This document shows positions 19,969-30,323 of a DNA stretch of 64,000 bases, piece after piece. The translations under genes were made by a program, and so were the position numbers. The stretch is from Brassica napus (lineage: Eukaryota; Streptophyta; Magnoliopsida; Brassicales; Brassicaceae). Within the stretch, counting starts at the first letter, position 1; each line of letters opens with the position of its first letter. The stretch covers positions 36,355,608-36,419,607 of the forward strand of contig NC_063452.1 in the NCBI RefSeq assembly GCF_020379485.1. Reading direction: 5' to 3'. Under the pieces are notes generated by a model that was not told the DNA's origin, searched no databases, and saw only the letters and a program-made list of their open reading frames with translations.

Positions 19969-21450
19969 TCAAAAGAAGGCGACAAAAAAAAGTCTCAAAA
20001 GATAGAAGATCAATCTGAAATGAGGTCCCTCCGAGAACCGCGACCCTATAACAGATCTCGGGGTTGCAGCCTGGGAGAAGCTCTCTGATCGATGGTTAAA
20101 CCCTCCAGATAAAACCAGATGACGCCGATATTTTTCTTCCGGATTCCAATGATCTATGCGCTTCTCCAGCCATTCCTTCATAAGTTCCCACCTAGCCGAA
20201 GCTCTCACTTGCTGAATTAGTAGGTCCCGGCAAGCCATCATGTCCTGCACCTGGCCACAGAGAAGGAGTGCCTCACTAGTCAATCTCTGATGAGCATCTA
20301 CCAGAAGGTTCCGGTTAGACATAATCTCGGCGCTTGTTAACGAGATAGAAGATAGACCCCCAACCGATAAAACAGCCCTCGCTAGTCTTGGTGGAGGAGT
20401 ATGAGAAAGACGCCGCTTTCATGCTTTAACTTTCTGATACTCGTCATAGACAACCGATACCGGAGACCTTGCCACGTTCCCTGAAGCAAAAAGTATATAT
20501 ATATATCATGAGAAACAAAACAAGACAGAGTCCTATCAGATAGAAAGGGAATGCTTACCCCAAACGCGCCTATGACGCAAGGCCTCCCTGCTCACCAGAA
20601 AGGTCACCCAGCGGAACGCCGAGGAATTCCCATTATAAGCTTTGCCACTGCTTCTCCAGCGAAGGAAACCGGACGAGACACATCTGACAAAGCAAGAGCT
20701 AAAACGTCAGGATCAAGCTCCCAAAAGGATGGTAAAATTCAAAACTCGGAAGAAGAACTTACCCACGGTGGGCCAAGACGTACGGTAACCCACCGGCTCC
20801 TGAATCTTCACGAACACGTACAGGCTGTTCCAACCATCCCCGAAGGGGTGATTACCCCTGACACCCCTCGAAGGTCCCTCGACCAGAGGGGCGCCATCAC
20901 GGGATCGAAGGTGGTAGAACCCGTCTTTGTTCGCCAAAGGAGCAAAGTTATAAGAGTATAAAATCTCATGCACCCCGATGGAAAATCCATGGAGTTCTCC
21001 AAGTACTTGGATAGCCATTAATGTCCTCCATGTCAGGGGAGTAAGTTGAGAAGGACAGACACCGAAGAAAGATGACACTTCGTCTATAAGAGAAGGAATA
21101 ACACCCTGGAAGCCTGCTTCCATGTATGCCTCATAGACAGCCATCTCACCCGCTCCACCATCCGGAGCGCGTTCGAACTCGGTCGGACTCCTCATCCCCA
21201 CTGAAGGATGAATCGCGTACTTCCTCCTCATGTTAGCCAGCTCCCCCTCTTGGATCTCAGAACGGGGACCGTCATCAAAGAAACAAGAACATAGCCTTCT
21301 CAGGGGTGCCATCGGAACCGCTTCACTATCAGCCTCCAGAACGTTCCCCCAGGATAGAATGGGGGATGAGAAAGGATCGGTGAAAGGACGACGCGGACTT
21401 GTACGACCACCCACGAACAAGGACGGAAACGAGAGCAGCTCGGGATTCAT
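19969..21450 (-). pseudogene. Tat-C antisense additional ORF (aORF), spliced, decayed
   Basis: Runs opposite to pol, starting at ATG 21450. The first exon is open for 245 codons (to 20713). It has a globular-looking part with PSLIDEVSSFFGVCPSQLTP and, near its end, GWNSLYVFV. A strong 5' splice-like GTAAGT sits near 20762, so exon 1 may end there. Further down, a frame read through to about 20559 continues after a second, well-supported intron (20558-20481) into a helical part that includes the frame 20322-19969 (LTSEALLLCGQVQD...). One stop (TGA) lies just after that splice. The gene layout matches Tat-A's antisense gene. Product function unknown. Confidence 0.6.
20481..20558 (-). other. Predicted intron of the Tat-C antisense gene (78 bp)
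   Basis: On the minus strand it reads GTAAGCATTCCC at the 5' end and TTTTTGCTTCAG at the 3' end, with an AT-rich interior (a TATATATATA run). Removing it joins two open stretches in one frame. Tat-A has an intron of 84 bp at the corresponding place. Confidence 0.55.
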
Positions 21451-21513
21451 CTTTCTCAGCTAAGAATCAGCGCTAGAGTTTGGTTGAGGCCAGCTAGGAG
21501 GTATCGTGAATCT

Positions 21514-21522
21514 CTATTTATA
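21514..21522 (-). promoter_or_regulatory. Predicted TATA box of the Tat-C antisense gene
   Basis: TATAAATAG on the minus strand, about 65-75 bp upstream of the antisense ATG (21450). This leaves room for a start site and a short leader. A TATA-like box is found in a similar place in Tat-A. Confidence 0.5.
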
Positions 21523-21523
21523 T

Positions 21524-22120
21524 CCGGGTCGTTCCCTTTTCCGCGGAATCATAATAATATCCTGAAGAATCCTTGACGTAAAGAATAAGCGGCGAAAAGG
21601 AAACCCGATCTCTGCAAAAAAAAAAAAAAAAGAAAGGGAAAACCTTTCCTACAAAAAGGAAAGTGCATGCTTTTGAAAGAATAAAAAGAGCATCTAGTAT
21701 CGTCAACCGTACGGGCTCCAGCCCCCCGATCTATCCTCTTCACATCAGTGCATATAGCTCCTCTTCATAAAACATCAGAGCTCTAGGCTCTGCCGTCTCC
21801 AAGACGCCATCTGAAGCCCAGAGTTTCCCATTTTCGACAAGAATCAGCAGTCCAAGTAGCACCAGACCCCAGTCTGATATAGGGGAAGCTGATCCTCCCC
21901 CGGGTTCAGAGTACGGTTCCGACCTGAATGGAACCCGGGATCGCAGGACTACTGGAGCGATGTCCTGTCTGAGGGAAGCCTGCTGAGAATGAGCAACTCC
22001 GGTTGACTTGAGTGCACAGGTTATTCCCCGAATTCGATGACGAAATCGAGCAATAAGGGGCAAACGGTAGGGGAAAAATACTCAAGTATTGAATTCCTCC
22101 AGACCCCAGGCAGGACACCG
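21524..22120. other. Tat-C region between the antisense promoter and the 3' LTR
   Basis: No gene supported. It contains a purine/A-rich run (21616-21642), and a minus-strand frame of 107 codons (22063-21740) that resembles no family I know. The exact LTR start and polypurine tract could not be placed. Confidence 0.4.
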
Positions 22121-22164
22121 GCCTATGGATCCCCGCTGGAAGGAACCCCGGTTCCCAGGATCCC
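22121..22164 (+). repeat. Tat-C 3' LTR, left part (split by SIDR-3)
   Basis: Contains CCGCTGGAAGGAACCCCGG followed by TTCCCAGGATCCC, which repeats immediately right of SIDR-3 (27254-27310). The last five bases, ATCCC, are the TSD of SIDR-3. The true LTR start is uncertain. Confidence 0.6.
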
Positions 22165-23040
22165 TGATAGACTATGGATTTGACCATTTTCAGCCATAGT
22201 TTATAGATGTTTTTACTAATAATTATTATATTATAGAGTCTATTTATTATATTTATAAGATCAGGAGTGTTTTGGAGATAAGTGATGATTTTGGAGTGTT
22301 TTGGAGATATTTGGAGCAATCACCCGAGATGACCATCGAGCTCGACCATCGGTCGATATTGGAGAGGAATAATCGATCGATACTCACATCTGTGTATCGA
22401 TCGACAGCGAAGCGCGCAGAAAGCATGTTTGGTCACAGCCGACTTGAGCCAAAGTCTTCACCATTTTACAAGATTACCCCTGACGAGTTTTACCCTAATT
22501 ATTTAAGCTTTGCCGCCATGTTAGAGGCAGAGTGTGCTTTTCTAATTTTATTATTTTCCAAGCAAACGTTTTTAGGATTTTGATAAATTGGAGAGAAGAT
22601 CCAAAGATATAATTTGTGATTGGAACTCCATTAATATATATTTACTATTCTAATGAAGTTTTCATACTTAATTGCTGTTATGAATTGCTTAGCCATGTCT
22701 GAGTAGTCCATTGTTAGATTTTAGGGTTTAAATAGGTTAGGAGGGATTAGCCCCAACTATAGATTGCTGAGTTGTGATAATCATCTTTAGGATTGTTCAT
22801 TAATGTCTATGTCTAGATTAGCTACCTAGAACCTGCCTTTGGATTGATTGATAAAAGCGAGAGCTTTATTCTCATCCTGAAAACATTCTAATAAAACTAT
22901 GTTTCTTGCTATGAGCAAGGCGAGAGCTGATCTAGTGAGCTTTGTAAGCTATTATTCAACCCATGCATAAAGCTTGACTAGAGTGCGTCGATCGATATCA
23001 CACTTGAATAATCGATCGACGGAGCAAAAGGTGTATTGAT
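22165..23040 (+). repeat. SIDR-3 5' LTR, truncated
   Basis: Collinear with 25932-26805 of its 3' LTR. It ends at GTGTATTGATCGACATC, where the 3' LTR continues GTGTATCGATCGATATCCC; the internal sequence GACATCAAGCTAAA takes over. The last ~440 bp of the LTR are absent. Confidence 0.85.
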
Positions 23041-24530
23041 CGACATCAAGCTAAACTGGAACTCCTCTCTACTACTTGGGAGAGCTTTCTTGTCAACAGT
23101 GGGAGCAGTGTGCAACTTGGAAACCAACCAGTTGTGTCTAACACTCATCGATCCTAATGCCCACTACGGCCCTATCCCAGTCAAGACGCCACAGACGATC
23201 TCTAGAAGAATCAATGATCCAGGAATCATTGCAGCTTGCAACTTTGGAGCCGAGTACGAGACGGAATATTCAGCGTCGATCGAGACGCACACATCAACAT
23301 CGATCGACAGTGGCCTTCAGAAATCGACCGACATACCACATGACGAATCGGTCGATAGTTGTCCATATGATTTGGAGAACGACTACTACAATCCCACTAT
23401 TACCGCATACACCAAACAACACATGCATATCCTTGATGAGGAAGATAAACTGTTACATCATTCCTCCTAGAAAAGGAATGCACCATCGATCGACATGACA
23501 AGCTGGCCATCGATCGACACTCAACCTCATCAACGCTACCGAAAATGTGCATCGACTGATACTGCCTACTACAAATCGATCGACACTGAAGTCAACCGTG
23601 CACAAGAAAAAGACTACTCGATTGGCAGTTGGGCAGATGAACACCACCACGAAAGCTTTGCAGTAGAAACAGCAACCTACGCACCAGGAGCAAATAAACT
23701 ACAAGACAGTTTCACAGACGAGGAGCTGCTCAACATGCAAAAACGCAAAGGAACAGATCAGATTCGAGCAGAAGCTGCTTGGGAAAGAACTCGTCTCAGC
23801 CATCCGATCGACATGGCAATCTGCCCATCGATCGACACTCATCACACATCGATCGACAGAAGACGACCCCCATCGATGGACATGCATCATCACACATCGA
23901 TCGATAACCACATGCCAGCATCGATCGACGACAGTCCACCACGCACACATACGATGAAGTCTCAAAAAGACTTTCACACCAGGGAAGAGATAGATCTGTT
24001 GGTAGAAGGGATCTATAGAGCTCTGGAAACTACAGAAGAGAGGCTCGATGGGAGATGTGATGACATCTATTTCCCCAATGGCTCTTAGCATCAGTGCTTT
24101 GACATCCAAGATTGAAGCTATACTAGGGGAATTGGTGGAGATTCAGAGTTACATTGCCCATCGACCAGAAGCATCGTTATCGATCGACAGATGCAACAAC
24201 ATATCGACCGACATTCACCATCGAACATCGGTCGACGACACTACAAACCGAGGCTATCTAGTACCAAAGATGACATCACACATGTCCGACACACATTACC
24301 ATGGAGAGGAGATCTCAGCTGACACTTACGCCACACTTAGGAGACATGAGTTCAACCTAGAGAGTTTTGAAGAAAGATTGCAGAGGATGGAAAACACAAC
24401 TGCAACAATGAAAGAAAAATGGCGTAGAAGGGATGAAGCTATGAGAGACTTCACTGGTACATGTTTCAACAAGCGCAGAGAAGAGATGGATACTTGTTTT
24501 CCAACAAGTCTCAGTTCTCAACATTACTAG
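23036..24530 (+). pseudogene. SIDR-3 SIDR-rich protein, decayed
   Basis: Begins in the post-protease part (collinear with about 3943 of SIDR-2). It runs open to a TAG at 23468, continues in frame to about 24086, then shifts by one base at the CCCC run (24072-24075; SIDR-2 has CCC) and ends at the shared stop near 24528. Many SID(R/T) tracts occur at 23490-23935 and 24180-24240. The helical EEID...LDG...ISALT module occurs once (about 23985-24125), against two copies in SIDR-2; the 4850-5600 segment of SIDR-2 is absent. No enzyme motif. Function unknown. Confidence 0.6.
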
Positions 24531-25270
24531 CCAAATCACCTCCAAAGTCAAGCTAAATGACTTTAACAAAGCGATGAGTGGGAGGCAACCCACTATTAGG
24601 TAATATTCATTAAGTTTTTATTAATATACTATATATATTGGTTTTTAATTATTGCAGGTCATAAAAAAAGAGAACCAAGTAGACGATTGCCATCAGTATC
24701 GACCGACGCAAAACTGTCGATATCAATCGACATGGCCTTACCTGCATCGACCGACATAAACATCATTACATCGGTCGACATTCATTCCGGGCTGGTATAT
24801 CGTTCTTACTTGTTACATTGAGTCCTAGTGATTTATTTCTCACCATAACTCCGACTGAGTTTACAATGGAGACAGTGTTGTTTAAGTCTGGGGGGAGGTT
24901 TACTGATATTTATTTACTTATTAGTCTTATTAAAACGTTTTCAAAATTAAGTTATTATTGAGTCAATAAGGGGATTATGAACTTTTAGATTTTGCTAGAT
25001 ATCTAACCACTCTTAAGCACCATTTTAGACTTACTGATTGCAGATAGTACTAAAGATACTAAAGTGGATCAACCTGTCAACTATTCACTCTTGCTGAGAT
25101 TGTTTTGAAGGACCCAAAGCTGACTTGCAACACTAAACTTGACACAACTGCTTGTCTTGGGGCTTGGTATGCATGAGATCGGATTCTTCAAACAAGTCTG
25201 GAAGGTAAAGCCTTGTGTATATAGATTTATCACCCTTTCTCTCTCAATTTTCAAAATTATAGATAAATAA

Positions 25271-25301
<31 letters not shown>

Positions 25302-25917
25302 TTTATTAGGAAGAAATTCGAACATGACTTGGTGACTACAACCATTAAGGCTTGCTTCATAAGAATTTCATAGGTAAAAGATTAGAACAAGACTTGGTGG
25401 CTAGAACCATTAAGGCTTACTTCACAAATAATCCTAGGATATAGGTCAAAAAGAAGTGAACAGGACTTAGTGGCAACCACCATTAAGGCTTGATTCATGG
25501 AAGCCTGCCAATCTTGGTCAATGATCTTGCTAATATAAGCATACTTTGACTATGAGAGAAAATTAGTAGAGAGAGAGAGAGGATAAGAACTAATGTTTAC
25601 CTGCAGGTCCAGATACTTGTTTGAAAGTCTTTGCATCCTGTGATCGATACCCCCAAGGTAAAGCTTGCACTTTTCTTTATGCTAAGAAATGAGGTTGGTA
25701 GAGGGGAATGAAATACAAGATTTGCTAAGTTGTTGGCTAGATGAATTTGGTTGCTAAGTTAGGATATGGTATAATGTGCTTTCGTGATTAGGACATCTTA
25801 GATGTGGGATATTGTAGAGGTGATGATTCTAAGTTTTAAATCATGTGAATCTTTGCTGTTTTAAACCTCTTTCAGAGAGACTGCCTGTTTGTTTTGCTTG
25901 AGGACAAGCAAAATGGT
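24531..25917 (+). other. SIDR-3 3' noncoding region
   Basis: No gene. It has the GTGGGAGGCAACCCAC block (24579-24594), a GGTAAT...TTGCAG segment (about 24599-24658), CGACCGAC-type motifs (24695-24780), a degenerate ACAATGGAGACAGTGT hairpin (24860-24880), a TA microsatellite (25268-25290), and repeats of 'acttggtg..accattaaggctt'. Confidence 0.7.
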
Positions 25918-25931
25918 AAGTCTGGGGGAGT
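25918..25931 (+). other. Polypurine tract of SIDR-3
   Basis: AAGTCTGGGGGAGT before the LTR start TGATAGACT. Confidence 0.85.
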
Positions 25932-27250
25932 TGATAGACTATGGATTTGACCCATTTTCATTTATTGTTTATACGTGTTTTTACTAATAATTATTATATT
26001 ATAGTGTCTATTTATTATATTTATAAGATCATCAGTGTTTTGGAGATAAGTGATGATTTTAGAGTATTTTGGAGATATTCGGAGCAAGCCCCTGAGATGA
26101 CCATCGAGCTCGACCATTGGTCGATATTGGAGAGGAATAATCGATCGATACTCACATCTGTGTATCGATCGACAGCGAAACGCACAGAAAGCCCGTTTGG
26201 TCACAGCCGACTTGAAGCCCAAGCCTTCACCATTTTACAAGATTACCCCTGACGAGTTTTACCCTAATTATATAAGCTTTGCCGCCATGTTAGAGGCAGA
26301 GTGTGCTTTTCTAGTTTTATTATTTTCACAGCAAAGGTATTTAGAATTTTGATAGATTAGAGAGAAGATCCAAAGTTATAATTTGTGATTGGAACTCCAT
26401 TAATATATATTTACTATTCTAATGAAGTTTTGATACTTAATTGCTGTTATGAATTGCATAGCCAGGTCTGAGTAGTTCCATTGTTAGATTTTAGGGTTTA
26501 AATAGGTTAGGAGGGATTAGCCCCAACTATAGATTGTTGAGTTGTGATAATCATCTTTAGGATTGTTCATTAATGCCTGTGTCTAGATTAGCTACCTAGA
26601 ACCTGCCCTTGGACTGATTGATAAAAGCGAGAGCTTTATTCTCATCTTGAAAACATTCTAATAGAACTATGTTTCTTGCTATGAGCAAGGCGAGAGCTGA
26701 TCTAGTGAGCTTAGTAAGCTATTATTCAACCCGCGCATAAAGCTTGACTAGAGCGCGTCGATCGATATCACACTTGAATAATCGATCGACGGAGCAAATG
26801 GTGTATCGATCGATATCCCTATAGGATTATCGATCAACACTTTCTATTGATCAAAATACGACAGTTGAGATCAATAGATCTAGTTAATAGACAAGTCCAA
26901 ATATTGCGAACGCTGATGGACTTGTTGATCAAGTAGTTGAGCTTTACATTATTATGCATGCAACTCATTAGACATATGTAGGATTATAATCCCAATTTTC
27001 CTGAATAAAAACCCTAAGTGTAGCTATTTCCTTTTTAAGCACCAAAACCTCAAACCAGCTGTTGAACAAATACTTGTTCAATATAAAACTGCAATTTATA
27101 TTTAAAAACTCTAAAACCATCTTGCTTAACAAATCATATTAGATTTCTTAGGTTCCCTAGCTCCCTATGAATTCGATCCCTAAGTACTACGACTCGACCT
27201 CTTATTTGAGAGAGTATAAATCACTCCTTATGGTAATTTGACTTGTATCA
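25932..27250 (+). repeat. SIDR-3 3' LTR
   Basis: 1,319 bp, TGATAGACTATGG to TTGTATCA, followed by the TSD. TATATAAG lies near 26268. ATCGATCGAT/C motifs at about 26140-26175 and 26758-26830. Confidence 0.9.
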
Positions 27251-27681
27251 ATCCCCGCTGGAAGGAACCCCGGTTCCCAGGATCCCCGCTGGAAGGAACC
27301 CCGGTTCCCCGCTACGAAGTACTCCGGGTCCGGTCCCCAGGCCTGCCCCCTTCCCCCGGGAAATTGATAACTTCCGATAAAGAGAACCTTCCACATTTCC
27401 GAATATGGAAGAGTTTAACCTACTCCAACCGACTAAGGCCCGCCTTAGGAAGACTATATAAAGGGAACCTAATTCCTAAAGCAAGGGATCGACACTTCGA
27501 GACTTAGAGATTAGAGCTAGGCGGCTAGAACTAGGGTTCTTACTCAAAACTGTTGTAGTTCCAGCTCTTTGATCTAATAAAACGTCTCTTTCTACTTTCT
27601 TACTTGCAAATCAATACAAATACCAGCCTTTTCCATCGTTTCGTGGTATTCACAAAGATCCTACACAAAAATCCCCTAACA
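27251..27681 (+). repeat. Tat-C 3' LTR, right part
   Basis: Continues the LTR split by SIDR-3. It has TATATAAAG (27455-27463) as TATA box, the GATTAGAGCTAGGCGGCTAG block (about 27508), and the end ATCCCCTAACA at 27681. The inverted LTR at 37688-38090 is the same family. Immediately after the end, Tat-B RNase H sequence starts. Confidence 0.75.
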
Positions 27682-28960
27682 GGACCGGCAAATGCAAAAC
27701 TTCCCTTACCGACCTAAAGGCCAACCTCACTATGCCGCCTCTCCTCTCGAAACCATTAGATGGAGAGACTCTGCTACTCTATTTGGTGGTATCAGAACAT
27801 GCAGTAAGCGCCGTCCTCGTAAGGGAAGAAGGGAGAAAGCTATATCCCATCCATTATGTTAGCAAGTCCCTCCTAGATGCGGAGACTCGCTACAGCCACC
27901 TCGAGAAGCTCGCCCGAGCTTTAGTTATCGCAGCCCGTAAGCTACGCCCTTACTTCGAGGCTCACCAGGTTGTGGTGGTTACATCTTTCCCCATCAAAGC
28001 AGTTCTCCACAAGCCTGAAGTGTCATGACGCCTCGCCCAATGGACAGTAAAGCTAGGGGAGTAAGATGTAATCTTCCGGCCTGCCACGGCTATCAAATCG
28101 CAAGTCCTAGCGGATTTCGTTGCCGAATTCTCTCCCGCCATGCTTCCAGCCCTGGAACAGGAGGTGAGCCTCCGAGATAAGGAAGGAGAGAAGGGAGAAT
28201 GGACCCTATATGTTGATTGTTCCAGTAACGTCAGGGGTGCAGTTGCAGGCATAGTCCTAACCTCCCCTGCTGGAGAGTCAGTCAGCCTCAAGGGCCGTGA
28301 GATACAACTTCAAGGCGACAAACAATGAAACCGAGTACGAAGCCTTGATCGCAGGCTTATCACTCGCAAAGCAAATGGGGGCAGAAAACATCCAGGTCTT
28401 TAGCGACTCACAGCTGATAATAATTCAGGTACAAGGGGATTACCATGCCAAAGATGCAAACATGATCAGATATCTGTCCGTGGCCAAGCGCCTGATCGGC
28501 GAATTTCAACGCTGCAAGCTCGCGTAGATCCTCAGATAACAGAATTCTCAGGCCGATGCCCTAGCTAACCTAGGGTCCGCCCTGGAGACCACGAGTCAAA
28601 TGAGCATTCCACTGCTGGTACTTCAATGGCCAACAATGAAAAAAGATGCAGAGCCTGAGGTAGTCTCCGCCATAGAAGAAGAAGAAACCTGGATGACTCC
28701 CATCATCAACTACATAGAAAATGATATCCTCCCTGAGGATCACGGCAAGAGCCAAAAAATAAGGAGGCAAGCAGCCAGATACCGCATTTCCCAAAAGAAA
28801 TTATATAGAAGGTCCTTCTCAGGACCCTATCTACGATGCCGCACTCCTAGGGAAGCGGCTAGGATATTGGTAGAGCTTTACGAGGGAGAGTGCGGTTCTC
28901 ATTCAAGCAGCCAGATACTGCATTTCCCAAGGGAAATTATATTGAAGGTCCTCTCAAGAC
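27682..28960 (+). pseudogene. Tat-B pol, left part (RNase H, second RNase H, integrase start)
   Basis: Starts inside RNase H right after the Tat-C LTR (PPLLSKPLDGE..., HYVSKSLLDAETRY, ARKLRPYFEAH), with a stop at about 28026. The second RNase H follows: LYVDCSSN, then after a frame shift near 28300 NETEYEALIAGL, FSDSQLIII and NSQADALANLGS, where all key acidic residues can be seen. The integrase N-terminus starts near 28600 (MSIPLLVLQW) and reaches the zinc region (ELYEGECGSHSSS). A 136-bp segment is duplicated in tandem (28771 onward, and 28907 onward), shifting the frame. It is interrupted at 28960 by Tat-A and continues at 37374. Confidence 0.75.
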
Positions 28961-29222
28961 TGTTGGGGTCGAAAACGGTTGCAATGAAGTTAACGTCCAA
29001 ATTCCCGCAAAATACAAGTATGTCTTTTCGCAACAAATCATGCTCGGTTAAGAGAACGTCACAACGTATGTTCCCGAGATAAATCTTCGTTCGAATTCTA
29101 TTCAAATCAAACATAAGCCATCGGAAACATACCCAGACCGGTTACGGATAGGTCCGAGTATGCCGATCGGAACACGGACGAACCAAGCTCGGTCATTACG
29201 CTACTACCGCACATGCACGCTG

Positions 29223-29443
29223 TCCGGTCGCTACGTAGCGACCGAGCGTCCGTTCTTCTCGGTCGCTACGTAGCGACCGAGCGTTCGTTCCGCTCGGTCG
29301 CAATGTAGTGACCAGTCGTTCGTCCCGCTCAGTCGCTACGTAGCGACCGAGCCCAAGCCAAAGCTCGGTCGCTATGTAGCGACCGAGCGTCCGTTCCGCT
29401 CGGTCGCTATCCGTTCCGCTCGATCGCTACGTAGCGACCGAGC
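29223..29443 (+). repeat. Tandem palindromes in the Tat-A 5' LTR
   Basis: About seven units around the perfect palindrome GGTCGCTACGTAGCGACC, several extended by CTC/GAG, joined by linkers such as GCGTCCGTTC and CCCAAGCC. One unit is cut short near 29400. The 3' LTR has the same array with different point changes (36357-36556). Confidence 0.9.
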
Positions 29444-29875
29444 TTTTCCAAAACATTGATACGACAATTAGTCCATGCATTCTCGTCTACCCTTCGATGC
29501 TATCTCCCGAAGACCGTAGCGAACCCATTTCATGTTTCCTGCCATTCTAAGTCATCGATCAAACTTTACCGTAAAAACCCCGAAAAGTTCGTTCTTTATC
29601 GAAAGAAGCCGTAATAAACGCTTCAAGTCAGAAGACGGCCCAAAGGGACCTAAGACATGACTCGAGGCCCAACTTACGATTTCTTAACTAGCAGCCCGTA
29701 AGCCGCATGACGGTTTACGCTTGGTTCCCAAGGAATGATAAATGTCAAGTTTCCGCGGATAAATACGAAATTTTGAAGATGATTACGAAGATCGGAAAAA
29801 ATAGAATATCTCCATTTTTATGCTATGACGGCTTAAGGGCAGAAGTGGAAAAGCGCAAACCGACCTAGGAGCCAG

Positions 29876-29884
29876 TATATAAGG
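29876..29884 (+). promoter_or_regulatory. TATA box of the Tat-A 5' LTR
   Basis: TATATAAGG, also present in the 3' LTR at 36989. It lies about 380 bp before the LTR end. Confidence 0.7.
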
Positions 29885-30256
29885 AGTCCTAGGCGAGAAG
29901 CAGGTGGGGGGGGGATTTTTCTCAGAGCAAACTTAGCACTTAGAGCAATTAGGCATATTTCCGTTTTTGTTATTCGAGCTGCGACTCAACTAGGTTATTG
30001 CCGTCTTAGGGTTTTAGAACTAGGAATATCGCCGACAGCTCTCGTAGCCCAGGCCCTTACCTTGTTGTAACGCCCAAACGCGAATTCGAAATAAGATCTA
30101 CTTTGCTCTCTTTTCGATTTCTTATACTTTATCGTTGTTATTCTTGTGTTCTGATTGCTTGGCATGTGGTATTAGCATATATCCGGGACCCTTGGGAAAT
30201 TAGGGTTTTCCTAGTTTCCTTATTTAAATGGAAATCGACAGTGCGAATTTCCCACT

Positions 30257-30276
30257 GTTTGGCGCTAGAAGGAGGG
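30257..30276 (+). other. Primer binding site region of Tat-A
   Basis: GTTTGGCGCTAGAAGGAGGG directly follows the LTR. Tat-D has GTTTGGCGCTAGGAGGAGGG in the same place, so the sequence is conserved and at the position of a tRNA primer site. I do not assign the tRNA. Confidence 0.6.
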
Positions 30277-30323
30277 GGGGTACGGATCAATCTAACTCTC
30301 AACCACATCAGGCTCAACCAGAC

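Larger units (their letters stand above)
22165..27250 (+). mobile_element. SIDR-3: complete but rearranged SIDR element with TSD
   Basis: Bounded by perfect 5-bp duplications ATCCC (22160-22164 and 27251-27255); termini TGATA and TATCA. Order: truncated 5' LTR (22165-about 23040) fused directly to protein-coding internal DNA, coding region to 24530, 3' noncoding region, polypurine tract, and full 3' LTR (25932-27250). The end of the 5' LTR, any primer binding site and the gag/PR start are missing, so this copy cannot be reverse-transcribed again. Confidence 0.9.
16540..27681 (+). mobile_element. Tat-C: Tat-lineage Ty3/gypsy element, 5'-truncated, carrying SIDR-3
   Basis: Order: archaeal-type second RNase H (about 16605-16990), integrase (17004-18311), a long noncoding repeat region (18312-19968), an antisense spliced ORF (21450 down to 19969), then the 3' LTR ending CCCCTAACA at 27681. 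Extra ORFs, often antisense, between pol and the 3' LTR are known for the Tat/Ogre lineage. The element lacks its 5' LTR, gag, PR and RT. SIDR-3 (22165-27250) lies inside its 3' LTR region with a perfect 5-bp TSD, so the pieces either side are one element. Confidence 0.75.
28961..30256 (+). repeat. Tat-A 5' LTR
   Basis: 1,296 bp, TGTTGGGGTCGAAAACGG to TTTCCCACT (the final A of CCCACA is T here). It contains the palindrome cluster (29223-29443), TATATAAGG (29876-29884), GCGACTCAACTAGG (about 29980) and the ATCGACAGTGCGAATTTC end block. Confidence 0.9.

Noticed and set aside
20551..20961. 136-codon plus-strand ORF as a Tat-C gene
   Set aside because: Antiparallel to the spliced antisense ORF, no motif, and begins inside the predicted intron boundary.
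25268..25291. TATATATA run as a promoter
   Set aside because: Simple microsatellite in noncoding DNA with no associated gene; copy number differs between SIDR copies.
29223..29443. CRISPR-like array of short palindromic repeats
   Set aside because: The units are full palindromes with short unequal linkers inside an LTR, both LTRs carry them, and the DNA is plant nuclear. No unique spacers and no cas genes.
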